Under the pieces are notes generated by a model. The model was not told the DNA's origin, did not search any database, and saw only the letters and a list, made by a program, of their open reading frames with translations. A stretch of DNA of 64,000 nucleotides from P52-10 sp041397365. GTDB taxonomy: Bacteria > Pseudomonadota > Alphaproteobacteria > Rhizobiales > Xanthobacteraceae. This document shows, piece by piece, positions 42,860-50,962 of this stretch. The DNA lies in contig JAWKWT010000005.1 of assembly GCA_041397365.1 (NCBI GenBank), forward strand, positions 1 through 64,000. Direction: 5' to 3'. Position 1 is the first letter of the stretch; each line of letters opens with the position of its first letter. A program made the position numbers and the translations under genes.

Positions 42860-44065
42860 ATGTCGGATCAGCTCTTTGCCGGACTGAAAGTCATCGACTG
42901 TGCGAGCTTCATCGCCGCACCGCTGGCAGCGACCATTCTGTCGGACTTCGGCGCCGACGTCATCAAGATCGAGCCGCCCGGCGAAGGCGATGGCTATCGC
43001 TCGCTGCATTCGCGCGCGGGCCAGCCGCAGGTCGGCATGGACTTTGCCTGGATGCATGGCGCGCGCAACAAGCGCGGCGTCGTGCTCGACCTCAAATCGC
43101 CGCAGGGCATCGAGGTCCTGTACCGGATGGTGGAGAAGGCCGATGTGTTCATCACCAACCTGCCACTGCCGGTCCGCCGCCGCATGAAGCTGTCCTATGA
43201 CGATCTGATCGCGCGCAATCCGCGGCTGATCTATGCGTCGTTCACCGCCTATGGCGAAAAGGGCGAGGAGGCCGACAAGACCGGCTTCGACTCCACCGCC
43301 TATTGGGCACGCTCCGGGCTGATGGATCAGGTGCGCCCCGATTCCAGTTCGCCGCCGGCGCGCGCGGTCGCGGGCATGGGCGACCTTCCCTCGGCGATGA
43401 CGCTCTATGCCGCGATCACCACCGCGCTTTACCGCCGCCAGATCACCGGCAAGGGCGGGCTGGTGCAGTCGTCGCTGCTGGCCAATGGCCTGTGGGCGAA
43501 CGCCTTTCTCGTCCAGGCCGGCCTGCTCGGCGGCACGATTCCGCCGCGACTGCCGCGCGCTCAATCGCAGAGCGCCACCAGCAACATGTATCGCACCCGC
43601 GACGACCGCTGGTTCAACCTGGCGATGGTCAATGACGTGAAGCAGTTCCCGATTCTCGCAAAGACGCTCGGCCGGCCGGAACTGGCGACCGACCCGCGCT
43701 TTGCGACCTCCGACGGCCGCCGCACCAATGTCGGCGCGCTGATGGCGATCCTCGACGAGCTGTTCGCGCAGCACGACCTCGCCGATCTGCGCCGCATGAT
43801 GGACGCCGCCGGCCTCACCTTCGGCTTCGTCGGTACGATCGACGAGGCTCGGACCGACCGGCAAATGCGCGACGCCGGCGCGATCGTGCCGATGGCCGAT
43901 GGGGGATACGAGACCGTCTCCAGCCCGTTCCAGGTCGAAGGCGCGTCGAAAACCACACCGCGGGGCGCGCCGTCGAGGGGCCAGCACACCGACGAGGTGC
44001 TGGCCGAATATGGCTACAGCGACGCCGACATCGCCGCGATGCGCGCCGCTCGCGCCATCGGCTGA
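42860..44065 (+). CDS. CaiB/BaiF family CoA-transferase (tandem copy 2)
   Basis: 401 aa paralogue of the preceding gene: the first 100 residues are nearly alike (DQLFAGLKVIDCASFIAAPL, LSDFGADVIKIEPPGEGDGY) and TGFDSTAYWARSGLMDQ retains the GxD aspartate. The C-terminal halves differ more. The pair could form a heteromer or have split substrate ranges. Spacer of 58 bases is A-rich with an AGAGGA ribosome site. Confidence 0.93.
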   Translation: MSDQLFAGLKVIDCASFIAAPLAATILSDFGADVIKIEPPGEGDGYRSLHSRAGQPQVGMDFAWMHGARNKRGVVLDLKSPQGIEVLYRMVEKADVFITNLPLPVRRRMKLSYDDLIARNPRLIYASFTAYGEKGEEADKTGFDSTAYWARSGLMDQVRPDSSSPPARAVAGMGDLPSAMTLYAAITTALYRRQITGKGGLVQSSLLANGLWANAFLVQAGLLGGTIPPRLPRAQSQSATSNMYRTRDDRWFNLAMVNDVKQFPILAKTLGRPELATDPRFATSDGRRTNVGALMAILDELFAQHDLADLRRMMDAAGLTFGFVGTIDEARTDRQMRDAGAIVPMADGGYETVSSPFQVEGASKTTPRGAPSRGQHTDEVLAEYGYSDADIAAMRAARAIG

Positions 44066-44233
44066 AACCGATGACCGGGTCGGCGAGCCGCAGACGAAAC
44101 AAGCTGTTCAAACGCGCGGCGGCATTGCTGCAATGACCTGCCGCTCGTTGCCACGCATCGCAGGGCATGGTGTGTTGCACGAAAGCAGCCGCGACCGCCG
44201 GTCTGCCGTTGGGGAGCCGCGTTCGCGCCGCCG

Positions 44234-45406
44234 ATGAACTACCGATTTGTCATCCCGATGTTCGCGACGTCGTTCTTCGAATTGGCGGTCGTCTCCATTA
44301 TCCGCGTCACGACATCCTATCGCACGATCGAACTCGGGCTGTCGGCGACCTGGGTCGGCATCCTGACCGCGGCCTTCGCGATCCTGCCGGTGTTCTTCGC
44401 GCTGAAGGTCGGCCGTGCGATCGATCGCGGCAACGATATGAAGATGATCTGGGCCGGCACCGCCCTGCTCGTCGTCGCCTGTGGCGGCATGGTCGCCTGG
44501 CCGACGATCTATTCGCTGCTGTTCTTCACCGCCGTGCTCGGCATCGGCCATCTTTTTCTGAGCATCGGCGTGCAGGTGCTGTGCGCGCAGCAGACCGGCC
44601 CCGGCGTGATGGAGCGGATGCTCGGCAACTACATGATCGCCACCGCGATCGGCCAGGGCGCTGGGCCCATCGTCGGCTGGGTCGGCGGCTCGGCCGCGAT
44701 CCCGCCGACCCAGCCGCTGTTCCTGATCGGCCTCGGCACCGCCGTTCTCGCCTTCCTCTCCAGCCTGCTGCTGCGCTCGAACCATGAGCGCAAATTGCCC
44801 GCGGCCGGAAGCCAGCCGATGCCCGTGGGCGACATCATTCGCAGCCCCGGCTTCAAGGTGATCTTCTTCGTCAGCGTCGTGACCGTGGTCGCGCAGGACC
44901 TGATTACGGTCTACCTGCCGGTGATGGGAACCGAGCGCCACATCTCCGTCGACGTGATCGGCTCGCTGCTCGCGGTCCGCGCGTTCGCCGCGGTGGTTTC
45001 ACGCATGTTTTTCGCACGCCTGCACGCGCTGATGGGCGGCATGCGGCTGATGGTCATCAGCACGCTGGCGGGGGCGGCCGCGTTCGGCTGCCTCGCGGCA
45101 CCAATTCCGATGTCGGCGATGTATATCGCGATCTCGGTCGTCGGCGGCGCGCTCGGGATCGCGGTGACGACCGCCATTTCCACCCTGCTCGGCCTTGTCG
45201 GCAGCGAGGTGCGAGGCACCGCGAATTCTCTGCGGACCGGCGGCACGCGGCTCGGGCAGGTCGTCATTCCGTTCCTCGCGGATTGCTGGCGACGGCGATG
45301 GGCGTGGCCAGCGTGTTCCTCGTGCTCGGCGCGTCGCTGGCGATGGCCGCGACCGCTGTCCAGTTCAGCCGACCGAAGTCACCACGATAACTCTCGCGCA
45401 GCCTGA
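44234..45406 (+). CDS. MFS transporter, C-terminus altered by an apparent frameshift
   Basis: 390 aa as read, 12-span MFS type (GRAIDRGNDMKMIWAG loop; VGGALGIAVTTAISTLLGLV late span). The last 36 residues (from DCWRRRWAWPACS) are arginine- and tryptophan-rich and unlike a membrane segment. Adding one G at 45280-45281 turns them into a hydrophobic last span (GLLATAMGVASVFLVLGASL) ending at 45390. Probably a sequencing error; the natural protein would be about 385 aa. Substrate unknown; it follows the CoA-transferases. Confidence 0.85.
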   Translation: MNYRFVIPMFATSFFELAVVSIIRVTTSYRTIELGLSATWVGILTAAFAILPVFFALKVGRAIDRGNDMKMIWAGTALLVVACGGMVAWPTIYSLLFFTAVLGIGHLFLSIGVQVLCAQQTGPGVMERMLGNYMIATAIGQGAGPIVGWVGGSAAIPPTQPLFLIGLGTAVLAFLSSLLLRSNHERKLPAAGSQPMPVGDIIRSPGFKVIFFVSVVTVVAQDLITVYLPVMGTERHISVDVIGSLLAVRAFAAVVSRMFFARLHALMGGMRLMVISTLAGAAAFGCLAAPIPMSAMYIAISVVGGALGIAVTTAISTLLGLVGSEVRGTANSLRTGGTRLGQVVIPFLADCWRRRWAWPACSSCSARRWRWPRPLSSSADRSHHDNSRAA

Positions 45407-45433
45407 TCGCGCTCCACATCTCGCAGAGCCCGG

Positions 45434-46208
45434 ATGCCCCGTTTCGCCGCGAATCTGAACTGGATGTTCACCGAATGGCCGCTGGCCGATCGCTTCGCCG
45501 CCGCGGCGATGCCGGCTTCGCAGCAATCGAAATGCTTGACCTCTACGAACCGCCGCCGGACCTGCTGGCGGCGAAACTGGCGCGGCATCGCCTCACGCCG
45601 GCGCTGTTCAACATGGCGTTCGGCGACCCAATGCCGGCGAGCGCGGCCTCGCCGCCCTGCCCGATCGCTTCCCGCAACTTCAGGAGGCGGTCCGCACGGC
45701 GCTCGTTTACGCGCGCGCGACCGGCGCAAAGCGGTTTCATCTGGTCGCCGGCAGGGCGGAGCGGAGCGATCCGCGCGCGGTGGCCGCCCATCGCAAGGCG
45801 GTGACCTTCGCCGCCGAAACGCTCGCACAGGACGGGATCGAAGTGGTGCTGGAGCCGATCAACAACCGCGACATTCCCGGATTCTTCCTGAACGATTTCG
45901 ACTTCGCCGAAACGCTGATCCGCGACCTCGCGCTGCCGAATGTGCGGCTTCAGTTCGACATCTATCACCGGCAGATCCTGCATGGCGACGTGGCGGTGGC
46001 GCTGGCGCGGCTGATGCCGCTGATCGGCCATATCCAGATCGCCAGCGTGCCATCGCGCAACGAGCCCGACGGCGAGGAGCTGAACTATCCGTTCCTGTTC
46101 AACGAACTCGACCGGCTGGGCTATACGGGGTTCGTCGGCTGCGAATATCGGCCGCGCACGACGACGCTCCAAGGACTGGGCTGGTTCGCGCCCTACCGTC
46201 GAAGCTAG
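45434..46208 (+). pseudogene. hyi: Hydroxypyruvate isomerase-like protein, two apparent frameshifts
   Basis: TIM-barrel sugar isomerase of the Hyi/OtnI family. The N-terminus MPRFAANLNWMFTEWPLADR is diagnostic; VLEPINNRDIPGFFLNDF (metal ligands) and LQFDIYHRQILHGDV, GHIQIASVPSRNEPD, FVGCEYRP follow. The frame is lost near 45505-45508 (one G missing before DAGFAAIEML) and at 45627-45629 (one C missing from a C-run after GD). With both restored the protein is about 258 aa, the family length. Likely sequencing errors. It should interconvert hydroxypyruvate and tartronate semialdehyde or a 2-oxo-tetronate. Confidence 0.85.
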
Positions 46209-46254
46209 CGCAATCGCGTCATCTATGCTCCTCTCTGTCGCGGAGGAGATCACC

Positions 46255-47733
46255 ATGACCACGCAAGCCACGACGCGCGAAAAATCCGGCATTTCCGACA
46301 TCGTCATGATGGACGCGCTGCCGCTCGGAAAGGCGTTGCGGGCGCGACAACTCTCCTGCGTCGAGGTGATGACCGCCTATCTCGATCACATCGACCGCTT
46401 CAATCCGCAGGTGAACGCCATCGTTTCAATGCGCGAGCGCAAGGACCTGCTGGCGGAAGCGGCAACACGCGATCAGCAACTGGCGCGCGGCGAGGATATG
46501 GGGCCGCTGCACGGCATGCCGCAAGCGATCAAGGACCTCGCCGCCACCAAGGGGCTGAGGACGACGCAGGGCTCGCCGATCTTCAAGGACACGATACCGG
46601 AGGCCGACTCGCTGTTCGTCGAGCGCATGCGCAACGCCGGCGCGATCATCATCGGCAAGACCAACACGCCCGAATTCGGCCTCGGCTCGCAGACCTACAA
46701 CAAGGTGTTCGGGCCGACGCGCAACGCCTATGATCCGGCCCGCACCGCAGGCGGATCGAGCGGCGGCGCGGCCGTGTGTCTTGCGCTGCGGATGCTGCCG
46801 GTGGCCGACGGCGGCGACCACGCCGGCTCGCTGCGCAATCCGGCTGCGTTCAACAATGTGCTGGGCTTTCGCACGTCCTATGGCCGCGTGCCGCAGAACA
46901 ATGACGACGTGTTCCTGCCGGGCCTCAGCGTCACCGGACCGATGGCGCGCAATGTTCCCGATTTGCAGATGCTGCTCGCGGTGCAGGCCGGCTATGACGA
47001 CCGCGTGCCGCTGTCGATCGCCGATCCGCACAGCTACGCGACGCCCTCGCTCGACTGCGACGTGAAGGGCAAGCGGATCGGCTGGATCGGCGATTTCGGC
47101 GGCCATCTGCCGATGGAGCCGGGCGTGATGGAGCTTTGCCGCGATGCGTTGCGCACCTTCGAAAGCATGGGCTGCATCGTCGAGGAGGTGACGCCGGAGT
47201 TCGATCCGGAACGCATCTGGAGCGCATGGCTGGTGCTGCGCGCGTTCCTGCAAGGGACACGGCTGCGCGCTCATTACGAGAACCCGGCGACGCGGCCTCT
47301 GTTGAAACCGGAGGCGCAATGGGAGATCGAGCGCGGCATGAAGCTGACCGCGTTCGACGTGATGGACGCCTCCAACGTACGTACCGCGTGGTATCACGTC
47401 GTCCGCAAACTGTTTCAGCGCTTCGACTATCTGGCAATGCCGAGCGCGCAGGTCTTCCCCTTCCCGATCGAGACGCACTGGCCGAAAACCGTCGCGGGCA
47501 AGGCGATGGACACCTATCACCGCTGGATGGAGGTGGTGATTCCGGTGACGATGTCGGGCTGTCCGGCGATCGGCATGCCGGTCGGCTTCAACGCGGCCGG
47601 GCTGCCGATGGGCATGCAGATCATCGGCCCGAACCACGCCGAGCATGCCGTGCTGCAAATCGCCAACGCCTATGAGCAGGCGACGCGCTGGCCCGACAAG
47701 GTGCTGCCGCCTCTGCTGCGGAACGGTGGTTAG
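46255..47733 (+). CDS. Amidase signature family protein
   Basis: 492 aa. The Ser-cisSer-Lys triad is visible: Lys in GMPQAIKDLAATKG, cis-Ser in TAGGSSGGAAVCLALRM and the nucleophile Ser in DGGDHAGSLRNPAAFNNV. Hydrolyses an amide bond; the true substrate is not predictable and it is not GatA, since no gatB/gatC are near. ATG at 46255 with GGAGGAGA ahead. Confidence 0.93.
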   Translation: MTTQATTREKSGISDIVMMDALPLGKALRARQLSCVEVMTAYLDHIDRFNPQVNAIVSMRERKDLLAEAATRDQQLARGEDMGPLHGMPQAIKDLAATKGLRTTQGSPIFKDTIPEADSLFVERMRNAGAIIIGKTNTPEFGLGSQTYNKVFGPTRNAYDPARTAGGSSGGAAVCLALRMLPVADGGDHAGSLRNPAAFNNVLGFRTSYGRVPQNNDDVFLPGLSVTGPMARNVPDLQMLLAVQAGYDDRVPLSIADPHSYATPSLDCDVKGKRIGWIGDFGGHLPMEPGVMELCRDALRTFESMGCIVEEVTPEFDPERIWSAWLVLRAFLQGTRLRAHYENPATRPLLKPEAQWEIERGMKLTAFDVMDASNVRTAWYHVVRKLFQRFDYLAMPSAQVFPFPIETHWPKTVAGKAMDTYHRWMEVVIPVTMSGCPAIGMPVGFNAAGLPMGMQIIGPNHAEHAVLQIANAYEQATRWPDKVLPPLLRNGG

Positions 47734-47748
47734 AATAAAATCGAGAGG

Positions 47749-48243
47749 CTACGTCTGCGACAGCGCGCCGTCGCCGACGCCCCAGAAGCGGCGCTGGTAA
47801 TGCACCATGCCGTGGCCCGGATCGCCGAGCAGCGCCTCGGTAACTTCGCCGACGAGGATGACATGGTCACCGCCGGGGAATTGATCCGCCTTCTTGCAGA
47901 TCAGCGTCGCCAGTGCGTCATGCACGACCGGCAGGCCGTGATGCGAGTCGACGAAATAGCCCTCGACGAATTTCTCCACGCCGCGCTTGGCGAAGCGTTC
48001 GGCCAGCTCCTGATGATGCGGCCGCAGGATGCTGATCGCGAATTTCTCTGCGGTGGCGAACACCGGATAGCACTCGGCCGTGAGGTTGAGGCAGGCCAGC
48101 ACCAGCGGCGGATCGGCGGAAACGGAGGTGAAGGAACTCGCGGTGAACCCGCGCGCGACGCCTTCCTCATCCCGCGTCGTGACGATGACCACGCCGGCCG
48201 GATAACGCGCGAAAACTTCCCTGAATTGCACAACCTGCGTCAT
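47749..48243 (-). CDS. Flavin reductase family protein
   Basis: 164 aa split-barrel FMN-binding protein of the HpaC/NADH:flavin oxidoreductase type: FARYPAGVVIVTTRD, GFTASSFTSVSADPPLVL (flavin phosphate loop) and HHGLPVVHDALATLICK, GDHVILVGEV. Usually supplies reduced flavin to a two-component monooxygenase. The HpaB-like oxygenase in this window lies 11 kb away at 59254. Convergent with the amidase gene. Confidence 0.92.
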   Translation of the reverse strand: MTQVVQFREVFARYPAGVVIVTTRDEEGVARGFTASSFTSVSADPPLVLACLNLTAECYPVFATAEKFAISILRPHHQELAERFAKRGVEKFVEGYFVDSHHGLPVVHDALATLICKKADQFPGGDHVILVGEVTEALLGDPGHGMVHYQRRFWGVGDGALSQT

Positions 48244-48394
48244 GAACCGCCGTCACTCCTGAACCGTTCGGGAACTCCCGCATAATATCGTATCATTTGC
48301 GGCAGATCGCCAGATCCCGCAAGCACAACGTGCGGGTATCAGCATTGACCGGCCGCGCGATGAAGGTGCTCTTGAGATGCGCTCTCGCGGGCCG

Positions 48395-48634
48395 CTATTT
48401 CCCGGCCGCCTTGCGCAGCGCCGCATTGATGCGATCCTGCCAGCCGGGACCGTCCTGCTGAAAATGTTCCAGCACATCCTGGTCCAGCCGCAGCGTCACC
48501 TGCTGGCGTACGCCCGGCACAGCGGGGACGCGATCCGGCGTTTCCACGCGCGGCGCCGTCACCGCCTTGAACGCAGCTTCGGCCGCGCTGCGGGCATCGC
48601 CCGATGTTCGTGGCCGCCGGGGCGGTTGTGACAT
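48395..48634 (-). CDS. BrnA-like antitoxin without a BrnT partner
   Basis: 79 aa. The C-terminal half VTLRLDQDVLEHFQQDGPGW continuing QDRINAALR is the BrnA antitoxin signature (ribbon-helix-helix with GxGWQxRIN). No brnT-like toxin lies on either side: 62 bases separate it from the methyltransferase and 151 from the flavin reductase gene. So it is an orphan antitoxin or a stand-alone DNA-binding regulator. Confidence 0.8.
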   Translation of the reverse strand: MSQPPRRPRTSGDARSAAEAAFKAVTAPRVETPDRVPAVPGVRQQVTLRLDQDVLEHFQQDGPGWQDRINAALRKAAGK

Positions 48635-48696
48635 GCGGATCTCCTCAACCGCGAATCGTCGTCAGCCGAGCATAATGGAACGCGCGTGCTTCGCGC

Positions 48697-49503
48697 TCAT
48701 CGTTTCCTCGGCCGCGCGAAGAAATCCACATGGCCGACATGGAGCGTCAGGTAGCCGGCGTCGGCGGCGCGGATGCGGCGCGCGTACCAATCCTCCAGTT
48801 CCGACCGCGGCAGGCTTTCCATCTCCGCGGCGGCGTCCCGCCAGCCGGTGAGAAGCTCTTTCTGGAATTGCGTATCGTCCGGCCCGGCGGACCAGTCCGA
48901 TGGCCCCTGCGTCACGGTGTAGCCGAACAGCTGAAAGATACGCTGCGCGGACGCCGCCGCGCGCGGGCCGAGCGCCGGACCGAATCCCTTGTCCCGCCGC
49001 TGATGCGCGTTCACCGCGGCGATGACCGCGGAATCCAGATCATCCTCGTCGCCGAAGACGACGCGGCCGTCATAGCTCAACGCCATATAGACCGGCAGCG
49101 ACCGCGCCGCCACCGCCGCCGCCAGATTGGCGAGCCACGGCTCGGACACCAGATCGAGCAGCGCCGAGGCCGTGACCAGCGCGGTCGAACCATCGAACAG
49201 CTCAGTGATGTCGCCGCGCAGATCGAAATGCAGCGTATCGATATCCACATCGCCGGGCCGTGGCGCGGCGGCGGCTTCCGCCAGATGCACCGGATCGTCA
49301 TCGACCAGCCGCCAGTGCTGCGGGCGCGGGAGTTGGCCGCTCAATGCGCGCAGCGTTGAGCCAGTACCGCTGCCGAGATCGACCACGCAGACCCGATCGT
49401 GGCCGGCGAAGGCCGCGGCGACCGCATCGAGCACGGCGCGATTGCGCGCGCGATGGTCAAGCTTCTCGCGCAAGGCCAGCCATTCGGACGAGAACCCCGT
49501 CAT
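48697..49503 (-). CDS. Class I SAM-dependent methyltransferase
   Basis: 268 aa Rossmann methyltransferase: motif I VCVVDLGSGTGSTLRAL, acidic loop WRLVDDDPVHLAEA, then TLHFDLRGDITEL. Last gene of a four-gene minus-strand operon; its ATG overlaps the glycosyltransferase stop by 4 bases. Likely methylates the product of that operon. Substrate not known. Confidence 0.88.
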   Translation of the reverse strand: MTGFSSEWLALREKLDHRARNRAVLDAVAAAFAGHDRVCVVDLGSGTGSTLRALSGQLPRPQHWRLVDDDPVHLAEAAAAPRPGDVDIDTLHFDLRGDITELFDGSTALVTASALLDLVSEPWLANLAAAVAARSLPVYMALSYDGRVVFGDEDDLDSAVIAAVNAHQRRDKGFGPALGPRAAASAQRIFQLFGYTVTQGPSDWSAGPDDTQFQKELLTGWRDAAAEMESLPRSELEDWYARRIRAADAGYLTLHVGHVDFFARPRKR

Positions 49504-50555
49504 GTAAGCCGCTCCAGCACGCCTGCGAATATCTCTGCCGATCGCTGCCATTGCGGCAGCCGGTCGCGATGCGCGCGGGCGACCTCCGCCATGCGCCGCC
49601 GCGTTTCGTCCGAGGCGATCACACTACGTAACGCTTCGCGCAGCGCCGCCGCATCGCCCGGCGTCGCCAGCACGCCGGCCCCGGATCCCACGATTCTAGA
49701 CGCCGCGCCGACATCGCTCGCGACAATCGGCAGGCCGTGGACGGCCGCTTCCGAGAGCACCATGCCATAACCCTCGAACCGCGACGCGAGCACGAACAGA
49801 TCGGCGGCGGCAAACAGTTCGGACAAACGCGCGGCACTGACGGCTCCCGCCATCGTGATTCGTTCTCCCAATTGCTTGCGCTCAATCTCTTCTGCGAGAT
49901 GCTTGGAAAACTCAGGATCGCGCGAAAAATCGCCGGCGATGGTCAGACGCCATCGCAAATCCGTCAGCTCCGCCAGCGCCGCCACCAGAACATCGTAGCC
50001 CTTGCGCGGCGTCACCGCGCCGACAGCGAGCAGTTCGACAGCCCCTCCCGCCCGCGGCGCGTGCTCACGATGCATGACGCGATCGACGCCGGGCTCGACG
50101 ACGGTGATGCGCGCGCGCGGCACACCATAATCGTCAGCGACGATCGTCGCTACTCCTTCGCCCGGCACGATCACCGCATGCGCGCAGGCCAGCGCCGCAC
50201 GCTCGCTGTCGCGCAACGCGCTGGCGCGGCGTGGGTCCAGTCCGGTCTCGCACGCAAGCGGATGATGCACCAGCGCGACCAGCGGACCGCGCGCGCTGAG
50301 AACCGGCGCTTCGCCCGCCATGACGCCGAAGGCGAGCCCGTCGATGACCAGCGGACAGCCCGGCGCAATCGCCGTCAGCCGCCGCACCGCCGCCGCTCGC
50401 GCCTCCGCCGAAGGCTGCGGAAACTCAGCGCCGATATCGATGGCGTCCACCTGCCATCCGGCGGCGCGCAATTCGGCGATGATGCGCTTGTCATAAGCGT
50501 AGCCGCCGGTCGGCGTGTCGAGATCGCCGGGAACGGCAAACGCCAGCCGTCTCAC
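49500..50555 (-). CDS. Glycosyltransferase family 4 protein
   Basis: 351 aa GT-B fold. N-terminus AFAVPGDLDTPTGGYAYDKR, VAVGAVTPRKGYDVL-like segment (LLAVGAVTPRKGYDVLVAAL), and the ExxxxxxxE motif FEGYGMVLSEAAVHGLPIVA. Transfers a sugar from a nucleotide sugar. Coupled to the pterin-synthase-like gene upstream (4-base overlap) and the methyltransferase downstream, pointing to a glycosylated and methylated product. Confidence 0.9.
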   Translation of the reverse strand: MRRLAFAVPGDLDTPTGGYAYDKRIIAELRAAGWQVDAIDIGAEFPQPSAEARAAAVRRLTAIAPGCPLVIDGLAFGVMAGEAPVLSARGPLVALVHHPLACETGLDPRRASALRDSERAALACAHAVIVPGEGVATIVADDYGVPRARITVVEPGVDRVMHREHAPRAGGAVELLAVGAVTPRKGYDVLVAALAELTDLRWRLTIAGDFSRDPEFSKHLAEEIERKQLGERITMAGAVSAARLSELFAAADLFVLASRFEGYGMVLSEAAVHGLPIVASDVGAASRIVGSGAGVLATPGDAAALREALRSVIASDETRRRMAEVARAHRDRLPQWQRSAEIFAGVLERLT

Positions 50556-50953
50556 GAGAGACGCGCCTCGTACCAGGCGCGCGCGACATGCGATTCCGAC
50601 AGCGTGACGCGGATCGCCTTGAGATCAGTGGCGGCGCGGCCGAGGCCGCCGTTTTGGGCGACGGCGACGAGATGGTCGCAGATGTGCTTGGTCAGAAATT
50701 CAGTGGTGGTGTTGAGGCCCTTGAAGTCGGGCACCTCGTCGAGATTGCGATAATTGAGCGGCGTCAGCACGGCTTTCAGCGCCTCATGCGCGCGGCCGAT
50801 ATCGACGACGATGCCGTTCTCGTCGAGCGCCTGCGCCATGAAGCAGGCATCGACGACGAAGGTCGCGCCATGCAGCGCCTGCGCGGGCCCGAAGACCTCG
50901 CCCCGGAATGAATGGGCGATCATGATGTGATCGCGAACCTCAACGGCGAACAA
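50552..50953 (-). CDS. 6-carboxytetrahydropterin synthase-like protein with altered active site
   Basis: 133 aa, the T-fold of the QueD/PTPS family. His14 (IMIAHSF) and His28 (ALHGATF) align with two zinc ligands, but position 30 is Ala where HGH has the third His; the catalytic Cys (four residues before His28) is Ala24; and the LDH catalytic stretch is LNYRNLD. NTTTEFLTKHICDHL fits the usual NPTxE helix. So standard 6-carboxytetrahydropterin synthesis is doubtful. In an operon with dehydrogenase, GT4 and methyltransferase. Confidence 0.85.
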   Translation of the reverse strand: MFAVEVRDHIMIAHSFRGEVFGPAQALHGATFVVDACFMAQALDENGIVVDIGRAHEALKAVLTPLNYRNLDEVPDFKGLNTTTEFLTKHICDHLVAVAQNGGLGRAATDLKAIRVTLSESHVARAWYEARLS

Positions 50954-50962
50954 GCGGCCTCC

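Noticed and set aside
41590..44065. Tandem CoA-transferases as an assembly duplication
   Set aside because: The copies differ throughout, especially in the C-terminal halves, so they are true paralogues.
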